Below are positions 1-8,032 of a stretch of DNA of 64,000 bases, piece by piece. The notes below the pieces were generated by a model that was given only the letters and a program-made list of their open reading frames with translations, was not told where the DNA came from and did not search any database. Source of the stretch: Halopseudomonas sabulinigri (GTDB lineage: Bacteria > Pseudomonadota > Gammaproteobacteria > Pseudomonadales > Pseudomonadaceae); NCBI RefSeq assembly GCF_900105255.1, contig NZ_LT629763.1, positions 992,001-1,056,000 of the forward strand, written 5' to 3'. The stretch's first letter is position 1; every line of letters begins with the position of its first letter. Made by a program: the position numbers and the translations under genes.

Positions 1-17
1 AAGCTGTTATGGGTCAT
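1..17 (-). CDS. clpP: ClpP protease subunit, first codons only (partial)
   Basis: Only the first five codons (Met-Thr-His-Asn-Ser) and two further bases lie in the window. An AGGA-type ribosome site precedes the ATG. The identification rests on position: clpP lies directly downstream of tig on the same strand in pseudomonads, and known Pseudomonas ClpP proteins begin in a similar way (Met-Ser-Arg-Asn-Ser). ClpP is the serine peptidase core of the cytoplasmic ClpXP/ClpAP proteases. The rest of the gene lies outside the window. Confidence 0.6.
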
Positions 18-57
18 GGATTCCTGTCACTCCAAATATGCATGTCGCGAAAACACG

Positions 58-81
58 AGAGCCAGCCCGAAGGCTGGCTCT
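58..81 (-). terminator. Hairpin downstream of tig
   Basis: A perfect 10-bp stem (AGAGCCAGCC / GGCTGGCTCT) with a 4-nt loop lies 24 bases beyond the tig stop. On the minus strand it is followed by a weak T-rich stretch (GTGTTTT). It probably ends or attenuates tig transcription before clpP. Confidence 0.7.
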
Positions 82-105
82 AGTTAGCGAAAAACGGCAA
101 CGAGA

Positions 106-1452
106 TTACTCGTCTGCGCTGTTCTCTTCCGCTTCGCCGGCTTCAACCTGTGCAGGCTGCGCAGGCTTAACGGCTTCCTCGTAAGCTACCTTCTTGTCGG
201 TAACCTGCGCCTTCTGCAGCACAGTATCCACCACTTGTTCTTCCAGCACAACCGACTGGATCTCGCCCAGCTGTTGCTCATTCTGGTAGTACCAGTTGAT
301 TACCTGCTCAGGCTCCTGATAGGCAGCAGCGAGCTCTTCGATCATGGCGCGAACGCGATCGTTGTCGGGCTTGATATCGTTCTGCTTGACCACTTCAGCG
401 ACAACCAGACCCAGGCTGACGCGACGCTTGGCCTGCTCTTCGAACAACTCAGCCGGCAGCTGGCTAGCCTGGATGTTGGCACCACCAAACTGCTGCACAG
501 CTTGCTCGCGCAGACGGTCGATTTCGTTGGCAACCAGCGCCTTGGGCACGTCAACGGTGTTGATTTCCAGCAAACCGTCCATGACCTGAGCCTTGACCTT
601 GGTCTTGATCGCTTGCTTCAGCTCACGCTCCATGTTCTTGCGAACTTCAGCGCGGAAACCTTCGATACCACCCTCGGTAACGCCAAACTGGGCGAAGAAC
701 TCCTCGTCCAGCGCTGGCAGTGCAGGTTCTGCCACGGCTTGCACGGTTACGTCGAACTCGGCAGCCTTACCGGCCAGATCCAGGTTCTGGTAATCTTCGG
801 GGAAGGTCACGTTCAGGGTCAGGTTGTCACCCGCCTTGGCGCCAACCAGGCCTTCTTCAAAGCCGGGAATCATGCGACCAGAGCCCAGTACGATGTTGCT
901 GCCATTGGCAGTACCACCCTGGAACGCTTCGCCATCAACCTTACCGACGAAGTCGATGGTCAGTTGGTCGTCATTCTGCGCCGCGCGCTCAACAGCCTCA
1001 AAGCGGGTGTTCTGCTTGCGCAGGGTTTCCAGCATGGTATCCAGGTCGGCGTCGGTCACTTCGGACTCAAGGCGCTCAACACTGATGCTACCGAAATCAG
1101 CCAGGGCGACTTCAGGGTAAACTTCAAAAGTGGCGATGTATTCGAAGTCCTTGCCCTCTTCCATGCTCTTGGGCTCAACACTCGGCGCACCGGCCGGGTT
1201 CAGCTTTTCCTGCATGATGGCTTCATAAAAGGAAGACTGGATCACTTCACCGATCACTTCCTGATGAGCAGAAGCACCGAAGCGCTTGCGGATGACGCTC
1301 ATCGGCACCTTACCAGGACGGAAACCATCTACACGGGCGCGCTGCGCGGTCTGCTGCAGACGCTTTTTGACCTCGTTTTCAATACGATCGGCAGGAATGC
1401 CAACGGTCATGCGGCGCTCGAGGCCGGAGGTGGTTTCAACCGAAACTTGCAT
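106..1452 (-). CDS. tig: Trigger factor, ribosome-bound chaperone and prolyl isomerase
   Basis: 448 residues, the usual length for trigger factor. It binds the ribosome at the exit tunnel and shields nascent chains in the cytoplasm. The N-terminal ribosome-binding domain carries the signature GFRPGKVP at residues 43-50. An FKBP-type prolyl isomerase domain follows at roughly 150-245, then the helical substrate-binding C-terminal domain. The tail is acidic ([10 protein letters not shown]). I chose the ATG at 1452 rather than the upstream in-frame start at 1476 because the protein then begins MQVSVETT, as in the family, and a GAGG ribosome site lies just upstream. It is followed by clpP on the same strand. 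Confidence 0.97.
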   Translation of the reverse strand: MQVSVETTSGLERRMTVGIPADRIENEVKKRLQQTAQRARVDGFRPGKVPMSVIRKRFGASAHQEVIGEVIQSSFYEAIMQEKLNPAGAPSVEPKSMEEGKDFEYIATFEVYPEVALADFGSISVERLESEVTDADLDTMLETLRKQNTRFEAVERAAQNDDQLTIDFVGKVDGEAFQGGTANGSNIVLGSGRMIPGFEEGLVGAKAGDNLTLNVTFPEDYQNLDLAGKAAEFDVTVQAVAEPALPALDEEFFAQFGVTEGGIEGFRAEVRKNMERELKQAIKTKVKAQVMDGLLEINTVDVPKALVANEIDRLREQAVQQFGGANIQASQLPAELFEEQAKRRVSLGLVVAEVVKQNDIKPDNDRVRAMIEELAAAYQEPEQVINWYYQNEQQLGEIQSVVLEEQVVDTVLQKAQVTDKKVAYEEAVKPAQPAQVEAGEAEENSADE

Positions 1453-1691
1453 GGAGAGTCCTCGTTGAACGATCAAATTAAATTAGTGATTTAGTAAAAG
1501 CCGGGTAGTCTAATCGCTTAAGCAATAGAAGTCATCACCAGCTTGGCAGGCGAGCAATAACCTGATTCTTATCCAACATGATGGGCCTGCAAAAGCTCTT
1601 CGAACTCGAGGATAGGCATCGGCCGAATGGGGTTCTACCCCGTTACTGCGGACATTTCTGAAAAGAGGCGCAATGTGCCGAAGGAGTGTTC

Positions 1692-1979
1692 ATGACCAAA
1701 CGCAGAAAATACAGCCCCGAATTCAAGCGCGAAGCCATCGCGCTATCTCGCCAACCAGGCACAAGCTGCCGACAGGTAGCTTTGGAAATAGGCGTTAATC
1801 CCAACATGTTGACCCGATGGGTACGTGAAGCGAATGAAGAGCCGAGCAAGGCCTTCAAGGGCTCTGGGGCGGCCCGTGATGAGGAGCTTGCCAACCTGAA
1901 GCGGGAACTGGCGCAGGTAAAAAAGGAGCGCGATTTTTTGCGCGAAGCGGCAGTGTTCTTTGCAAAGGAGTCGTCCTGA
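1692..1979 (+). CDS. IS3-family transposase OrfA (helix-turn-helix)
   Basis: 95 residues. The N-terminal half is a homeodomain-like helix-turn-helix typical of the IS3/IS911 OrfA family ([14 protein letters not shown], then [19 protein letters not shown]), which recognises the element's ends. The C-terminal half is a leucine-zipper-like coiled coil ([22 protein letters not shown]). The ATG at 1692 is preferred over GTG at 1686 because AAGGAG lies 6-11 bases upstream of it. The slippery heptamer region A6G at 1919-1925 lies inside the coiled-coil codons. Confidence 0.92.
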   Translation: MTKRRKYSPEFKREAIALSRQPGTSCRQVALEIGVNPNMLTRWVREANEEPSKAFKGSGAARDEELANLKRELAQVKKERDFLREAAVFFAKESS

Positions 1980-2824
1980 GGTATCAGGCGATTCAGCACT
2001 GTCGCGACCAGTTCCCCATACGCCTTATGTGTCGCTGTCTGAGGGTTTCTGCCAGCGGCTATTACGCCTGGGTATCTCGACCGCTCTCCAGCAGAGCAAA
2101 GGCTAACCAGCGTCTGCTGAGGCGGATCAGAGAGATTCATGATGACAGTGGCGGAATGCTTGGGTCGCCCCGTATGCACGAAGACTTAGCTGCTGAAGGC
2201 GTTGCAGCCAGCCTGAATCGGGTTGCAAGGCTAATGGCTAAGCACGGCATTCAGGGTTGGCCCCGCAGGAAGCGAGGACGTCTCGGACGTGCATCGAATC
2301 GGCCACAAGGTATTCGAAATCACCTTGAACGGGATTTCTCCGCATTGGAACCTGATACCAAATGGGTCACTGACATTACGGAGATCTCCACCCAGGAAGG
2401 AAAGCTATTTCTCTGCGTGGTTCTGGATCTGTTCAGCAAGCTGATCGTCGGCTGGTCTATGCACCACCGGCAGGATCGACAGATGGTAATTAGAGCCGTG
2501 CAAATGGCTGTGTGGCAACGTCAGGGCGAAACACCTGTGATATTGCATTCTGACCGCGGCAGCCAGTTCACCAGCGGCGATTACCAGCGTTATCTTGGCA
2601 GTAACCATTTGGTTAGCAGTATGAGCGTGGTTGGCCATTGCGGAGACAACGCAGCCTGTGAAGGGTTCTTCGGCATGCTGAAACGTGAGCGAGTACACCA
2701 TCGGCGTTACCGAACGCAGGACGAGGCAAGAGCTGATCTGTTTGAATACATCGAGCGGCTCCATAACCCCAGGATGCGACGTAGAGTTGCTGCTCAGGAT
2801 CGGAAGCTCACAGCCGTTTTATAA
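1925..2824 (+). CDS. IS3-family transposase OrfB (DDE integrase domain), made by -1 frameshift
   Basis: The frame is open from before the A6G run at 1919-1925 to the stop at 2824, so an OrfAB fusion through a -1 shift is expected; the first ATG in this frame is at 2027. An rve/DDE catalytic core is visible: Asp in WVTDITEI, Asp in [11 protein letters not shown], and Glu in [11 protein letters not shown]. It carries out strand transfer of the IS. The reading frame stops with TAA, but six further codons (PSVETG) follow in frame before another stop. Related elements often end in that peptide, so the TAA may be a late nonsense change that trims the C-terminus. Confidence 0.9.
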   Translation, partial: GARFFARSGSVLCKGVVLRYQAIQHCRDQFPIRLMCRCLRVSASGYYAWVSRPLSSRAKANQRLLRRIREIHDDSGGMLGSPRMHEDLAAEGVAASLNRVARLMAKHGIQGWPRRKRGRLGRASNRPQGIRNHLERDFSALEPDTKWVTDITEISTQEGKLFLCVVLDLFSKLIVGWSMHHRQDRQMVIRAVQMAVWQRQGETPVILHSDRGSQFTSGDYQRYLGSNHLVSSMSVVGHCGDNAACEGFFGMLKRERVHHRRYRTQDEARADLFEYIERLHNPRMRRRVAAQDRKLTAVL

Positions 2825-3227
2825 CCGTCCGTGGAAACGGGGTAGAACCCATGGAATAAATAGCCTTGAAAAACCTTACACCCTTTATCGAGCAACCAGT
2901 CGAGCTCGGCGACCGTTTCCACCCCTTCGGCAATACATAGCAGATCCAGCTGGCTAGCTAATTTGAGGATCACCTCAACGATGGCAGCGTCTCGCGCGGA
3001 AAGCGTTATATCTCGCACAAAGCTCTGATCAATTTTGAGCTTATCAATAGGCATTTTTTTCAAATAACCCAGAGAACAGTACCCGGTGCCGAAATCACCC
3101 AGGGAGAGCCTTACGCCCATTTCGCGCAACTCGAAGAATACCTGCTGCGCATGCACCAGATTATCGATAAGAGCGCCTTCAGTAATTTCCAGCTCGATCC
3201 TGTCTGGCGTAAGGTCTTAACTTGCAA

Positions 3228-3247
3228 GGGGCTCTACCCCGTTACTG
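3228..3247 (+). repeat. Solo IS-end-like sequence matching the left end of the nearby IS3 element
   Basis: Sequence beginning GGGGCTCTACCCCGTTAC differs from the left terminal repeat of the IS at 1629-1648 by one base over about 20, then diverges completely. It sits where the EAL fragment loses its reading frame. It looks like the outer end of a second, related element or a deletion relic. No second end was found within the next kilobase. Confidence 0.6.
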
Positions 3248-3450
3248 TAAAATCAAGGTGCGCTGGCAAAGGACAGATCAAATACCACGTAAAAACAAAA
3301 AAACAGGTGACCAGCAACGTTTCTATGAAGTCAGCCGCACGAACTCGCTCAGCGAGTCAGCTAGTCACCCACCCGCACTCCGACAAAAACCAGCGAAATC
3401 GCGGCTAGAAGGATTAGCATGCACGCAACCAACTACAGGGAAAGTACGTA

Positions 3451-3816
3451 ATGAGATGGATAAGGTTCAAACCGTTTTTCGCAAGTGTTGGAGTCATGGG
3501 TTACGCCATTTTCGGGGCTTGGACCGGAAAACTGTTCGTCATACTCCCCAGCAGAACCCCTGGTGGCTTAGATATAGAAGGCGAAAACATAATTTGGGGT
3601 TTTGTCTTTTATTGCTGTATCTCAGCTGCCTTCTTGGTTTACAGCTTTCCATCCACAAAGCCGGGGAAACGCCTAATCAGCATAAGCTCCGACGAGGAAG
3701 GCATAGCACGGGCGTTTGGCGGCTTTTATAAACGAGCCCACCACCAGCTTGCACTAGGACTTGTTGTCATCGGCGCAGCGATCATGTTCGCCGGACTTTT
3801 TTATGCCGCGCATTGA
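3451..3816 (+). CDS. Small membrane protein of unknown function
   Basis: 121 residues with three likely membrane segments: about 8-30 (FFASVGVMGYAIFGAWTGKLFVI), 48-65 (IIWGFVFYCCISAAFLVY) and 98-118 (LALGLVVIGAAIMFAGLFY). It starts with ATG after a GGGAAAG stretch. It stands alone between the IS-disrupted EAL gene and the tRNA cluster. I do not recognise the family. The codon use and hydrophobic pattern argue for a real gene, but the flank is IS-rich, so it may be a recent arrival. Confidence 0.6.
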   Translation: MRWIRFKPFFASVGVMGYAIFGAWTGKLFVILPSRTPGGLDIEGENIIWGFVFYCCISAAFLVYSFPSTKPGKRLISISSDEEGIARAFGGFYKRAHHQLALGLVVIGAAIMFAGLFYAAH

Positions 3817-3890
3817 TGATGCTGTACTCTGCCAGCAAGGAATACACTTGCAAGCCCGCCCCGCTAGCAGTAATACGTCAATTGAAGCAA

Positions 3891-3917
3891 AAAAGCCGCC
3901 TGAAGAGGGCGGCTTTT
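3891..3917 (-). terminator. Terminator of the tRNA-Arg/His/Leu operon
   Basis: Stem AAAAGCCGCC / GGCGGCTTTT with a 7-nt loop. On the minus strand it is followed by a run of six T. It lies 38 bases past the 3' end of tRNA-Leu. Confidence 0.85.
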
Positions 3918-3954
3918 GCTGACGCATTCCGATACACGTAAACCAAAGAAAAGA

Positions 3955-4039
3955 TGGTGCGGACGGGGAGACTCGAACTCCCACACCTCGCGGCGCCAGA
4001 ACCTAAATCTGGTGTGTCTACCAATTTCACCACGTCCGC
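3955..4039 (-). tRNA. tRNA-Leu (UAG anticodon)
   Basis: 85 nt including an encoded CCA. The acceptor stem GCGGACG pairs with CGTCCGC. The anticodon loop TTTAGGT within CCAGA/TCTGG gives anticodon TAG. A long variable arm (class II) and the T-loop GTTCGAGTC are present. It is the last tRNA of a minus-strand Arg-His-Leu operon between folD and tig, the usual pseudomonad arrangement. Confidence 0.97.
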
Positions 4040-4092
4040 ATAACGCTGGAACAAAAATGCCAGACCGCAAGCCTGGCATTTTCGAAGAATAA

Positions 4093-4168
4093 TGGGGTGG
4101 ACGATGGGGATCGAACCCACGACAACAGGAGTCACAATCCTGTGCTCTACCAACTGAGCTACGCCCAC
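4093..4168 (-). tRNA. tRNA-His (GUG anticodon)
   Basis: 76 nt with encoded CCA. The anticodon loop TTGTGAC within CAGGA/TCCTG gives GTG. An extra G precedes the 5' end, as expected for the G-1 of tRNA-His. It is the middle member of the Arg-His-Leu operon. Confidence 0.97.
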
Positions 4169-4203
4169 CACTACTCACTTCAACACTCCACACCTTCGCG
4201 CAA

Positions 4204-4280
4204 TGGCGCACCCGGCAGGACTCGAACCTGCGACCATCCGCTTAGAAGGCGGATGCTCTATCCAGCTGAGCTACGGGCGC
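4204..4280 (-). tRNA. tRNA-Arg (UCU anticodon)
   Basis: 77 nt with encoded CCA. The acceptor stem GCGCCCG pairs with CGGGTGC (one G-U pair). The anticodon loop TTCTAAG gives TCT. First gene of the tRNA operon; it is preceded by a strong promoter at 4402-4430. Confidence 0.97.
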
Positions 4281-4401
4281 CTGTTGCACACACTAGATGA
4301 TGAAGCATCATCGGCATGTCCGACTGACCTTTTGTGACGATCATTCGGTGGAGCCTGGTCGCCTTCCAAACCGGTATCGCTGTGTTTGTGAAGCGGGGCG
4401 A

Positions 4402-4430
4402 ATAATACTGAGCGCACTGCCCCACGTCAA
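4402..4430 (-). promoter_or_regulatory. Sigma-70 promoter for the tRNA-Arg/His/Leu operon
   Basis: On the minus strand: TTGACG (4430-4425), 17-bp spacer, TATTAT (4407-4402). A GC-rich discriminator (CGCCCCGC) follows, as is common for stringently controlled stable-RNA promoters. It lies about 120 bases upstream of tRNA-Arg. Apart from this, the 4281-4603 interval only holds the folD leader; I see no gene in it. Confidence 0.75.
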
Positions 4431-4603
4431 CGCCGGAGACTGATTTTTTTAATCAGAAGAGGAGCTTAACGCTAATCGACGGCGCAATTGCGCAGCCGCT
4501 GCCGGGCATTTGCGGCAATTGCACGACGGATTCGTGATCGCCCTTTTGCCTGCAGCCCCCGCCGTGCGACAATGCCGCCAATTTTATCTGCGTCAGGAAC
4601 CCC

Positions 4604-5458
4604 ATGAACGCCCAGCTCATTGATGGCAAGCAGATTGCTGCCAACCTCCGTAAGGACATCGCCGCCAAAGTAGCCGAACGCCAAGACCGCGGTCTGCGCC
4701 TGCCAGGCCTGGCCGTGATTCTGGTCGGCAGTGACCCGGCCTCCCAGGTCTACGTTTCCCACAAGCGCAAGGACTGCGAGGAAGTCGGCTTTATCTCGCG
4801 CTCGCACGACCTGCCCGCCAGCACCCAGCAGAATGAGTTGCTGGACTTGATCGACGCGCTGAACGACGACCCGGAGATTGACGGCATCCTGGTACAGCTG
4901 CCGCTGCCCGCGCACCTCGAAGCATCACAACTGCTGGAGCGTATTCGCCCCGACAAGGATGTGGATGGCTTTCACCCCTATAACATCGGCCGCCTGGCCC
5001 AGCGCATGCCGTTGCTGCGTCCATGCACCCCGATGGGCATCATCCGTCTGCTGAACAGCACTGGTGTTGACCTGTACGGCCTGGACGCCACCGTGGTCGG
5101 CGCTTCAAACATCGTGGGCCGTCCGATGGCGTTGGAGCTGCTGCTGGCTGGTTGCACCACCACCGTTACCCACCGCTTCACCAAGAGTCTGGAAGATCAT
5201 GTGCGCCGCTCGGATTTGGTGGTGGTCGCCGCTGGCAAGCCAGGACTGGTGAAAGGTGAGTGGATCAAACCCGGCGCCATAGTGGTCGACGTGGGTATCA
5301 ACCGCATGGAGGACGGCCGCCTGGTCGGCGATGTGGAATTTGCTGCAGCTGCCGAGCGAGCGAGCTGGATCACACCGGTGCCCGGTGGCGTTGGCCCGAT
5401 GACCCGCGCCTGCCTGCTTGAGAACACCCTGCACGCCTGTGCCCATCTGCACGACTGA
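4604..5458 (+). CDS. folD: Bifunctional methylenetetrahydrofolate dehydrogenase / cyclohydrolase
   Basis: 284 residues, normal FolD length. It interconverts 5,10-methylene-, methenyl- and 10-formyl-tetrahydrofolate in cytoplasmic one-carbon metabolism, using NADP. The signature [13 protein letters not shown] is at 50-62 with the catalytic Lys at 56. GILVQLPLP is near 96-104, and the folate/NADP signature PGGVGPMT is near 260-267. It starts with [12 protein letters not shown] as in the family. It is divergent from the tRNA operon, and that pairing with tig further on is conserved in pseudomonads. Confidence 0.98.
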   Translation: MNAQLIDGKQIAANLRKDIAAKVAERQDRGLRLPGLAVILVGSDPASQVYVSHKRKDCEEVGFISRSHDLPASTQQNELLDLIDALNDDPEIDGILVQLPLPAHLEASQLLERIRPDKDVDGFHPYNIGRLAQRMPLLRPCTPMGIIRLLNSTGVDLYGLDATVVGASNIVGRPMALELLLAGCTTTVTHRFTKSLEDHVRRSDLVVVAAGKPGLVKGEWIKPGAIVVDVGINRMEDGRLVGDVEFAAAAERASWITPVPGGVGPMTRACLLENTLHACAHLHD

Positions 5459-5477
5459 TTTGCAACCTCGCAAGCTG

Positions 5478-5505
5478 AAACGCCCAGCCAGAGTGCTGGG
5501 CGTTT
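5478..5505. terminator. Bidirectional terminator between folD and the SDR gene
   Basis: An 11-bp stem AAACGCCCAGC / GCTGGGCGTTT with a 6-nt loop, flanked by T on one side and A on the other. It lies between two convergent genes. Confidence 0.85.
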
Positions 5506-5509
5506 TGCG

Positions 5510-6298
5510 TTAGAGGTTACCGGTCTTGCCGCCATCGACCGGCAGATTGATTCCGGTGATGTACGCCGCCGCAGGCGATGCCAGAAACCCCACCGCATTG
5601 GCAAACTCCTGCGGCTCGGCAAAACGCTGCACCGGGATGCTCGCCGCCATTGCCTGGGTGACCTGCTCCACCGTCTTGCCGCTGCTCTTAGCGCTATGCT
5701 CAATCAGGCTATCGAGGCGCGGGGTGCGCGTCAGGCCAGGCAACACGTTATTGACGGTAATGCCGTCTGCCGCCAGCTCTCCGGCCAGCGTCTTGGCCCA
5801 GTTACCCATAGCTGCGCGCACCGTGTTGGAGACACCCAGATTGGGGATCACCTGCTTAACCGAGGTAGACAGCACATTCAGGATGCGCCCGTAGCCCGCC
5901 GCGCGCATGCCCGGTAACAGTAGCTGTAACAGCACCTGCGCGCTGACCATGTGCTGCATAAAGGCATCGGCGTAGGCTTGCGGGTCAGCCGTATTGGCCG
6001 GGCCCGGTGCCGGGCCGCCGGTGTTATTAACCCATATGTGCAGATCACCTCCCTGCTCCAGCTCGTAACCCACCACCTCGGAGAGAGTGGCGCGATCATG
6101 CGCGTCTACCGCGAGAAAACCGTGCTCCTGGCCATGCTCTGCTGGCAGGCGCGAACACAGCGCCTGGAGCTTGTCAGCCGAGCGCGCCAGCAGCACCACC
6201 TCCGCGCCCTGCTGCGCCAGTTGTAGCGCACAAGCCTCACCCAACCCCTGACTGGCGCCGCATACCAGCGCCCGCTTGCCTGACAGATCCAGATTCAT
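5510..6298 (-). CDS. Atypical short-chain dehydrogenase/reductase-like protein
   Basis: 262 residues, a Rossmann-fold SDR. The nucleotide-binding loop GASQGLG is at 14-20, NNTGG is at 91-95 in place of the usual NNAG, and the C-terminal ITGINLPVDGG is typical. The catalytic YxxxK is missing: the aligned stretch around 157-161 reads SNTVR. This matches a known divergent subgroup of BKR/FabG-like SDRs that lack the perfect tetrad. The ATG at 6298 is preferred over an upstream in-frame start at 6442 because the Rossmann strand then begins at once (MNLDLSGKRALVCGAS) and AGGGAA precedes it. Substrate unknown; it may have lost classical reductase chemistry. Confidence 0.85.
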   Translation of the reverse strand: MNLDLSGKRALVCGASQGLGEACALQLAQQGAEVVLLARSADKLQALCSRLPAEHGQEHGFLAVDAHDRATLSEVVGYELEQGGDLHIWVNNTGGPAPGPANTADPQAYADAFMQHMVSAQVLLQLLLPGMRAAGYGRILNVLSTSVKQVIPNLGVSNTVRAAMGNWAKTLAGELAADGITVNNVLPGLTRTPRLDSLIEHSAKSSGKTVEQVTQAMAASIPVQRFAEPQEFANAVGFLASPAAAYITGINLPVDGGKTGNL

Positions 6299-6438
6299 GA
6301 CGAATTCCCTATCGAATGAGAAATAAAAAACCAGACTAGCACGCCGCACATACCGCGCCAGCTGGCGCTGCTGCATGAACGATGAGCTATTCACCGCGTG
6401 CATCAGACTTGGCCAGGCACGACCCATAACCGACAAAA

Positions 6439-6463
6439 ACAACCCGGCGCTCAGCCGGGTTGT
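6439..6463 (-). terminator. Terminator downstream of prpF
   Basis: Stem ACAACCCGGC / GCCGGGTTGT with a 5-nt loop, followed on the minus strand by TTTTTG. It lies 20 bases beyond the prpF stop. Confidence 0.85.
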
Positions 6464-6482
6464 GATGAAGAGAACGGGCCGT

Positions 6483-7670
6483 TTAGAAGGTATCAGCCGG
6501 CACCCGCACCCAGCCTTCCATCAAAATACGCGCACTGCGGCTCATGATGGCCTTGGTCACCTGCCAGTCACCCGCCACCTGTTGCGCTTCAGCGCCCACC
6601 CGCAGCGCTCCTGAGGGGTGACCAAAGGTCACCGCCGTGCGCTCGCCACCACCTGCGGCCAGATTCACCAAAGTGCCCGGAATGGCGGCCGCAGTGCCAA
6701 TCGCCACCGCGCAAGTGCCCATCATGGCGTGATGCAGCTTGCCCATCGACAGCGCGCGTACCAGCAGGTCGACGTCGCTCGCATTGACTTCTTTACCGCT
6801 GGACGCCTTGTAGCTCTTGGGCGGCGAGACGAAGGCGATCTTGGGCGTATGCTGCCGCTTGATGGCGTCTTCTGGCGTGCTGATCAACCCCATACGCAGC
6901 GCACCGGCAATGCGAATCTGCTCGAAACGAGCAAGCTGCACCGGATCACTATTGATGTCTTCGCGCAGCTCGGTGCCCTGATAGCCGATATCCTCGGCAT
7001 TGACGAACACAGTCGGAATACCCGCAGTGATCATGGTGGCCTTGAAGTTACCAATACCCGGGACGTCCAACTCGTCGACCAAGTTGCCGGTGGGGAACAT
7101 CGAGCCACCCTCCTCACCCTCGTCGGAGGGATCAAGAAACTCCAGCACGATTTCTGCCGCAGGAAAGGTCACACCGTCCAATTCGAAATCACCGGTTTCC
7201 TGTACCTGCCCATTGCTGATCGGCACGTGGGCGATGATGGTTTTCTGAATATTGGCCTGCCAGATACGTACGGCACAAACGCCATTTTCCGGAATGCGCG
7301 ACTGGTCTACCAACCCGGCATGGATGGCAAAGGCACCTGCACCGGTCGAAAGATTGCCGCAATTGCCACTCCAGTCGACAAAGGCGCTGTCGATGGAGAC
7401 CTGACCATACAGATAATCGACGTCGTGATCCGGCTGGCTGCTGGCCGACAGAATCACGCACTTGCTGGTGCTGGAGGTGGCGCCGCCCATGCCATCAATA
7501 TGCGCGCTATAGGGGTCGGGGCTGCCAATGATGCGCATAAAGAGCTTATCGCGGGCCGCGCCTGGAACCTGACAGGGTTCGGGCAGGTCTTGCAGGCGGA
7601 AGAAGACGCCTTTGCTGGTGCCGCCGCGCAGGTAGGTGGCGGGAATGCGGATTTGGGGGGCATTGGACAT
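6483..7670 (-). CDS. prpF: 2-methylaconitate cis-trans isomerase PrpF
   Basis: 395 residues. PrpF isomerises the 2-methylaconitate released by AcnD, so that aconitase can hydrate it in the methylcitrate cycle of propionate breakdown. The start IPATYLRGGTSKGVFF and the GNCGNLSTGAGAFA stretch near 100-113 are characteristic. Other family blocks are IDGMGGATSSTSK and, near the C-terminus, FGHPSGALRVG. GGAG lies 8-11 bases before the ATG. It is separated from acnD by about 360 bp holding the acnD terminator and a palindromic element, so it may have its own promoter. No prpD follows; the next gene is the SDR. Confidence 0.95.
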   Translation of the reverse strand: MSNAPQIRIPATYLRGGTSKGVFFRLQDLPEPCQVPGAARDKLFMRIIGSPDPYSAHIDGMGGATSSTSKCVILSASSQPDHDVDYLYGQVSIDSAFVDWSGNCGNLSTGAGAFAIHAGLVDQSRIPENGVCAVRIWQANIQKTIIAHVPISNGQVQETGDFELDGVTFPAAEIVLEFLDPSDEGEEGGSMFPTGNLVDELDVPGIGNFKATMITAGIPTVFVNAEDIGYQGTELREDINSDPVQLARFEQIRIAGALRMGLISTPEDAIKRQHTPKIAFVSPPKSYKASSGKEVNASDVDLLVRALSMGKLHHAMMGTCAVAIGTAAAIPGTLVNLAAGGGERTAVTFGHPSGALRVGAEAQQVAGDWQVTKAIMSRSARILMEGWVRVPADTF

Positions 7671-7763
7671 GCTGTTTGCTCCTGGCGCTTTTTACAGGCG
7701 GCGCGATGACAACTCATGCCGCTCGTGTGTTGTTCAATATCGGTTTCGCCTTTATGGCGAGTC

Positions 7764-7930
7764 GGGGGAAATGCTTGTCCATTTCCCCCAACACCCCCTA
7801 GGACACCCCAACTACGCGGCCCTGCGGGTTCGCTGCGTTGCTCGATCCATCGGGCGCACCTGGAAACTCGCTTCGCTCAAACAGTCCAGGCACCTTAATC
7901 CCGATGGCTCTGCGCTACTCGCCCGCGTAG
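7764..7930. repeat. Palindromic intergenic element between acnD and prpF
   Basis: Two structures fill the 7671-8003 gap. First, a perfect 10-bp hairpin, GGGGGAAATG (7764-7773) against CATTTCCCCC (7780-7789). Second, nested inverted repeats: CTACGCGG (7812-7819) with CCGCGTAG (7923-7930), CCATCGGG (7847-7854) with CCCGATGG (7900-7907), and CCTGGA (7859-7864) with TCCAGG (7885-7890), around a centre rich in CTCGCTTCGCTC. No credible ORF is present. It resembles a REP/MITE-like unit or a structured leader for prpF. Confidence 0.6.
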
Positions 7931-8003
7931 ACGGGGACTTGAGGTCCGTGCATAACATTTGAGCTCTTTGCTCGTTTACCTAGAACCAAACCTGGAATTT
8001 AAA

Positions 8004-8029
8004 AAAGCCCCGGCTTGGGCCGGGGCTTT
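8004..8029 (-). terminator. Terminator downstream of acnD
   Basis: Stem AAAGCCCCGGC / GCCGGGGCTTT with a 4-nt loop, followed on the minus strand by further T. It begins 4 bases past the acnD stop and separates acnD from prpF. Confidence 0.9.
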
Positions 8030-8032
8030 CGA

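Larger units (their letters stand above)
1630..2850 (+). mobile_element. Complete IS3-family insertion sequence
   Basis: 1221 bp, with 15 bp of perfect terminal inverted repeat (1630-1644 and 2836-2850, GGGTTCTACCCCGTT on the outer ends). The similarity extends imperfectly inward to GCGGAC/ACGGAC. A 3-bp target duplication ATG flanks it (1627-1629 and 2851-2853). It carries orfA and orfB overlapping in the -1 register with an A6G slippery run, the IS3 family layout. It has inserted into the EAL gene in the opposite orientation. It appears structurally complete and possibly still active. Confidence 0.92.
1569..3227 (-). pseudogene. EAL-domain (c-di-GMP phosphodiesterase) gene fragment split by an IS3 element
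   Basis: Two pieces of one minus-strand gene flank the IS at 1630-2850. The larger piece (about 3215 down to 2851) reads LTPDRIELEITEGAL, then DFGTGYCSLGYL, IAEGVET and FQGYLFH, which are the second half of an EAL domain. The tail (1629 down to 1569) reads RPMPILEFEELL and ends in HHVG-stop, the normal EAL C-terminus. Joining the pieces at the 3-bp duplication leaves the frames one base apart, so there is also a small indel. Upstream, an in-frame TAA and an IS-end-like sequence at 3228 cut off the N-terminal part, so no intact start or GGDEF region is present. The fragment is certainly non-functional. Confidence 0.88.

Noticed and set aside
235..1494. 419-codon plus-strand ORF opposite trigger factor
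   Set aside because: It is a shadow of tig: high-GC codon bias opens the antisense frame. It has no ribosome site or recognisable domain.
3222..3731. 169-codon ORF overlapping the small membrane protein gene
   Set aside because: It runs through the IS-end-like sequence and overlaps a better membrane-protein frame; composition is unlike a real protein.
4281..4603. Search for a riboswitch or small RNA before folD
   Set aside because: Only the tRNA promoter is recognisable; no conserved riboswitch core is visible.
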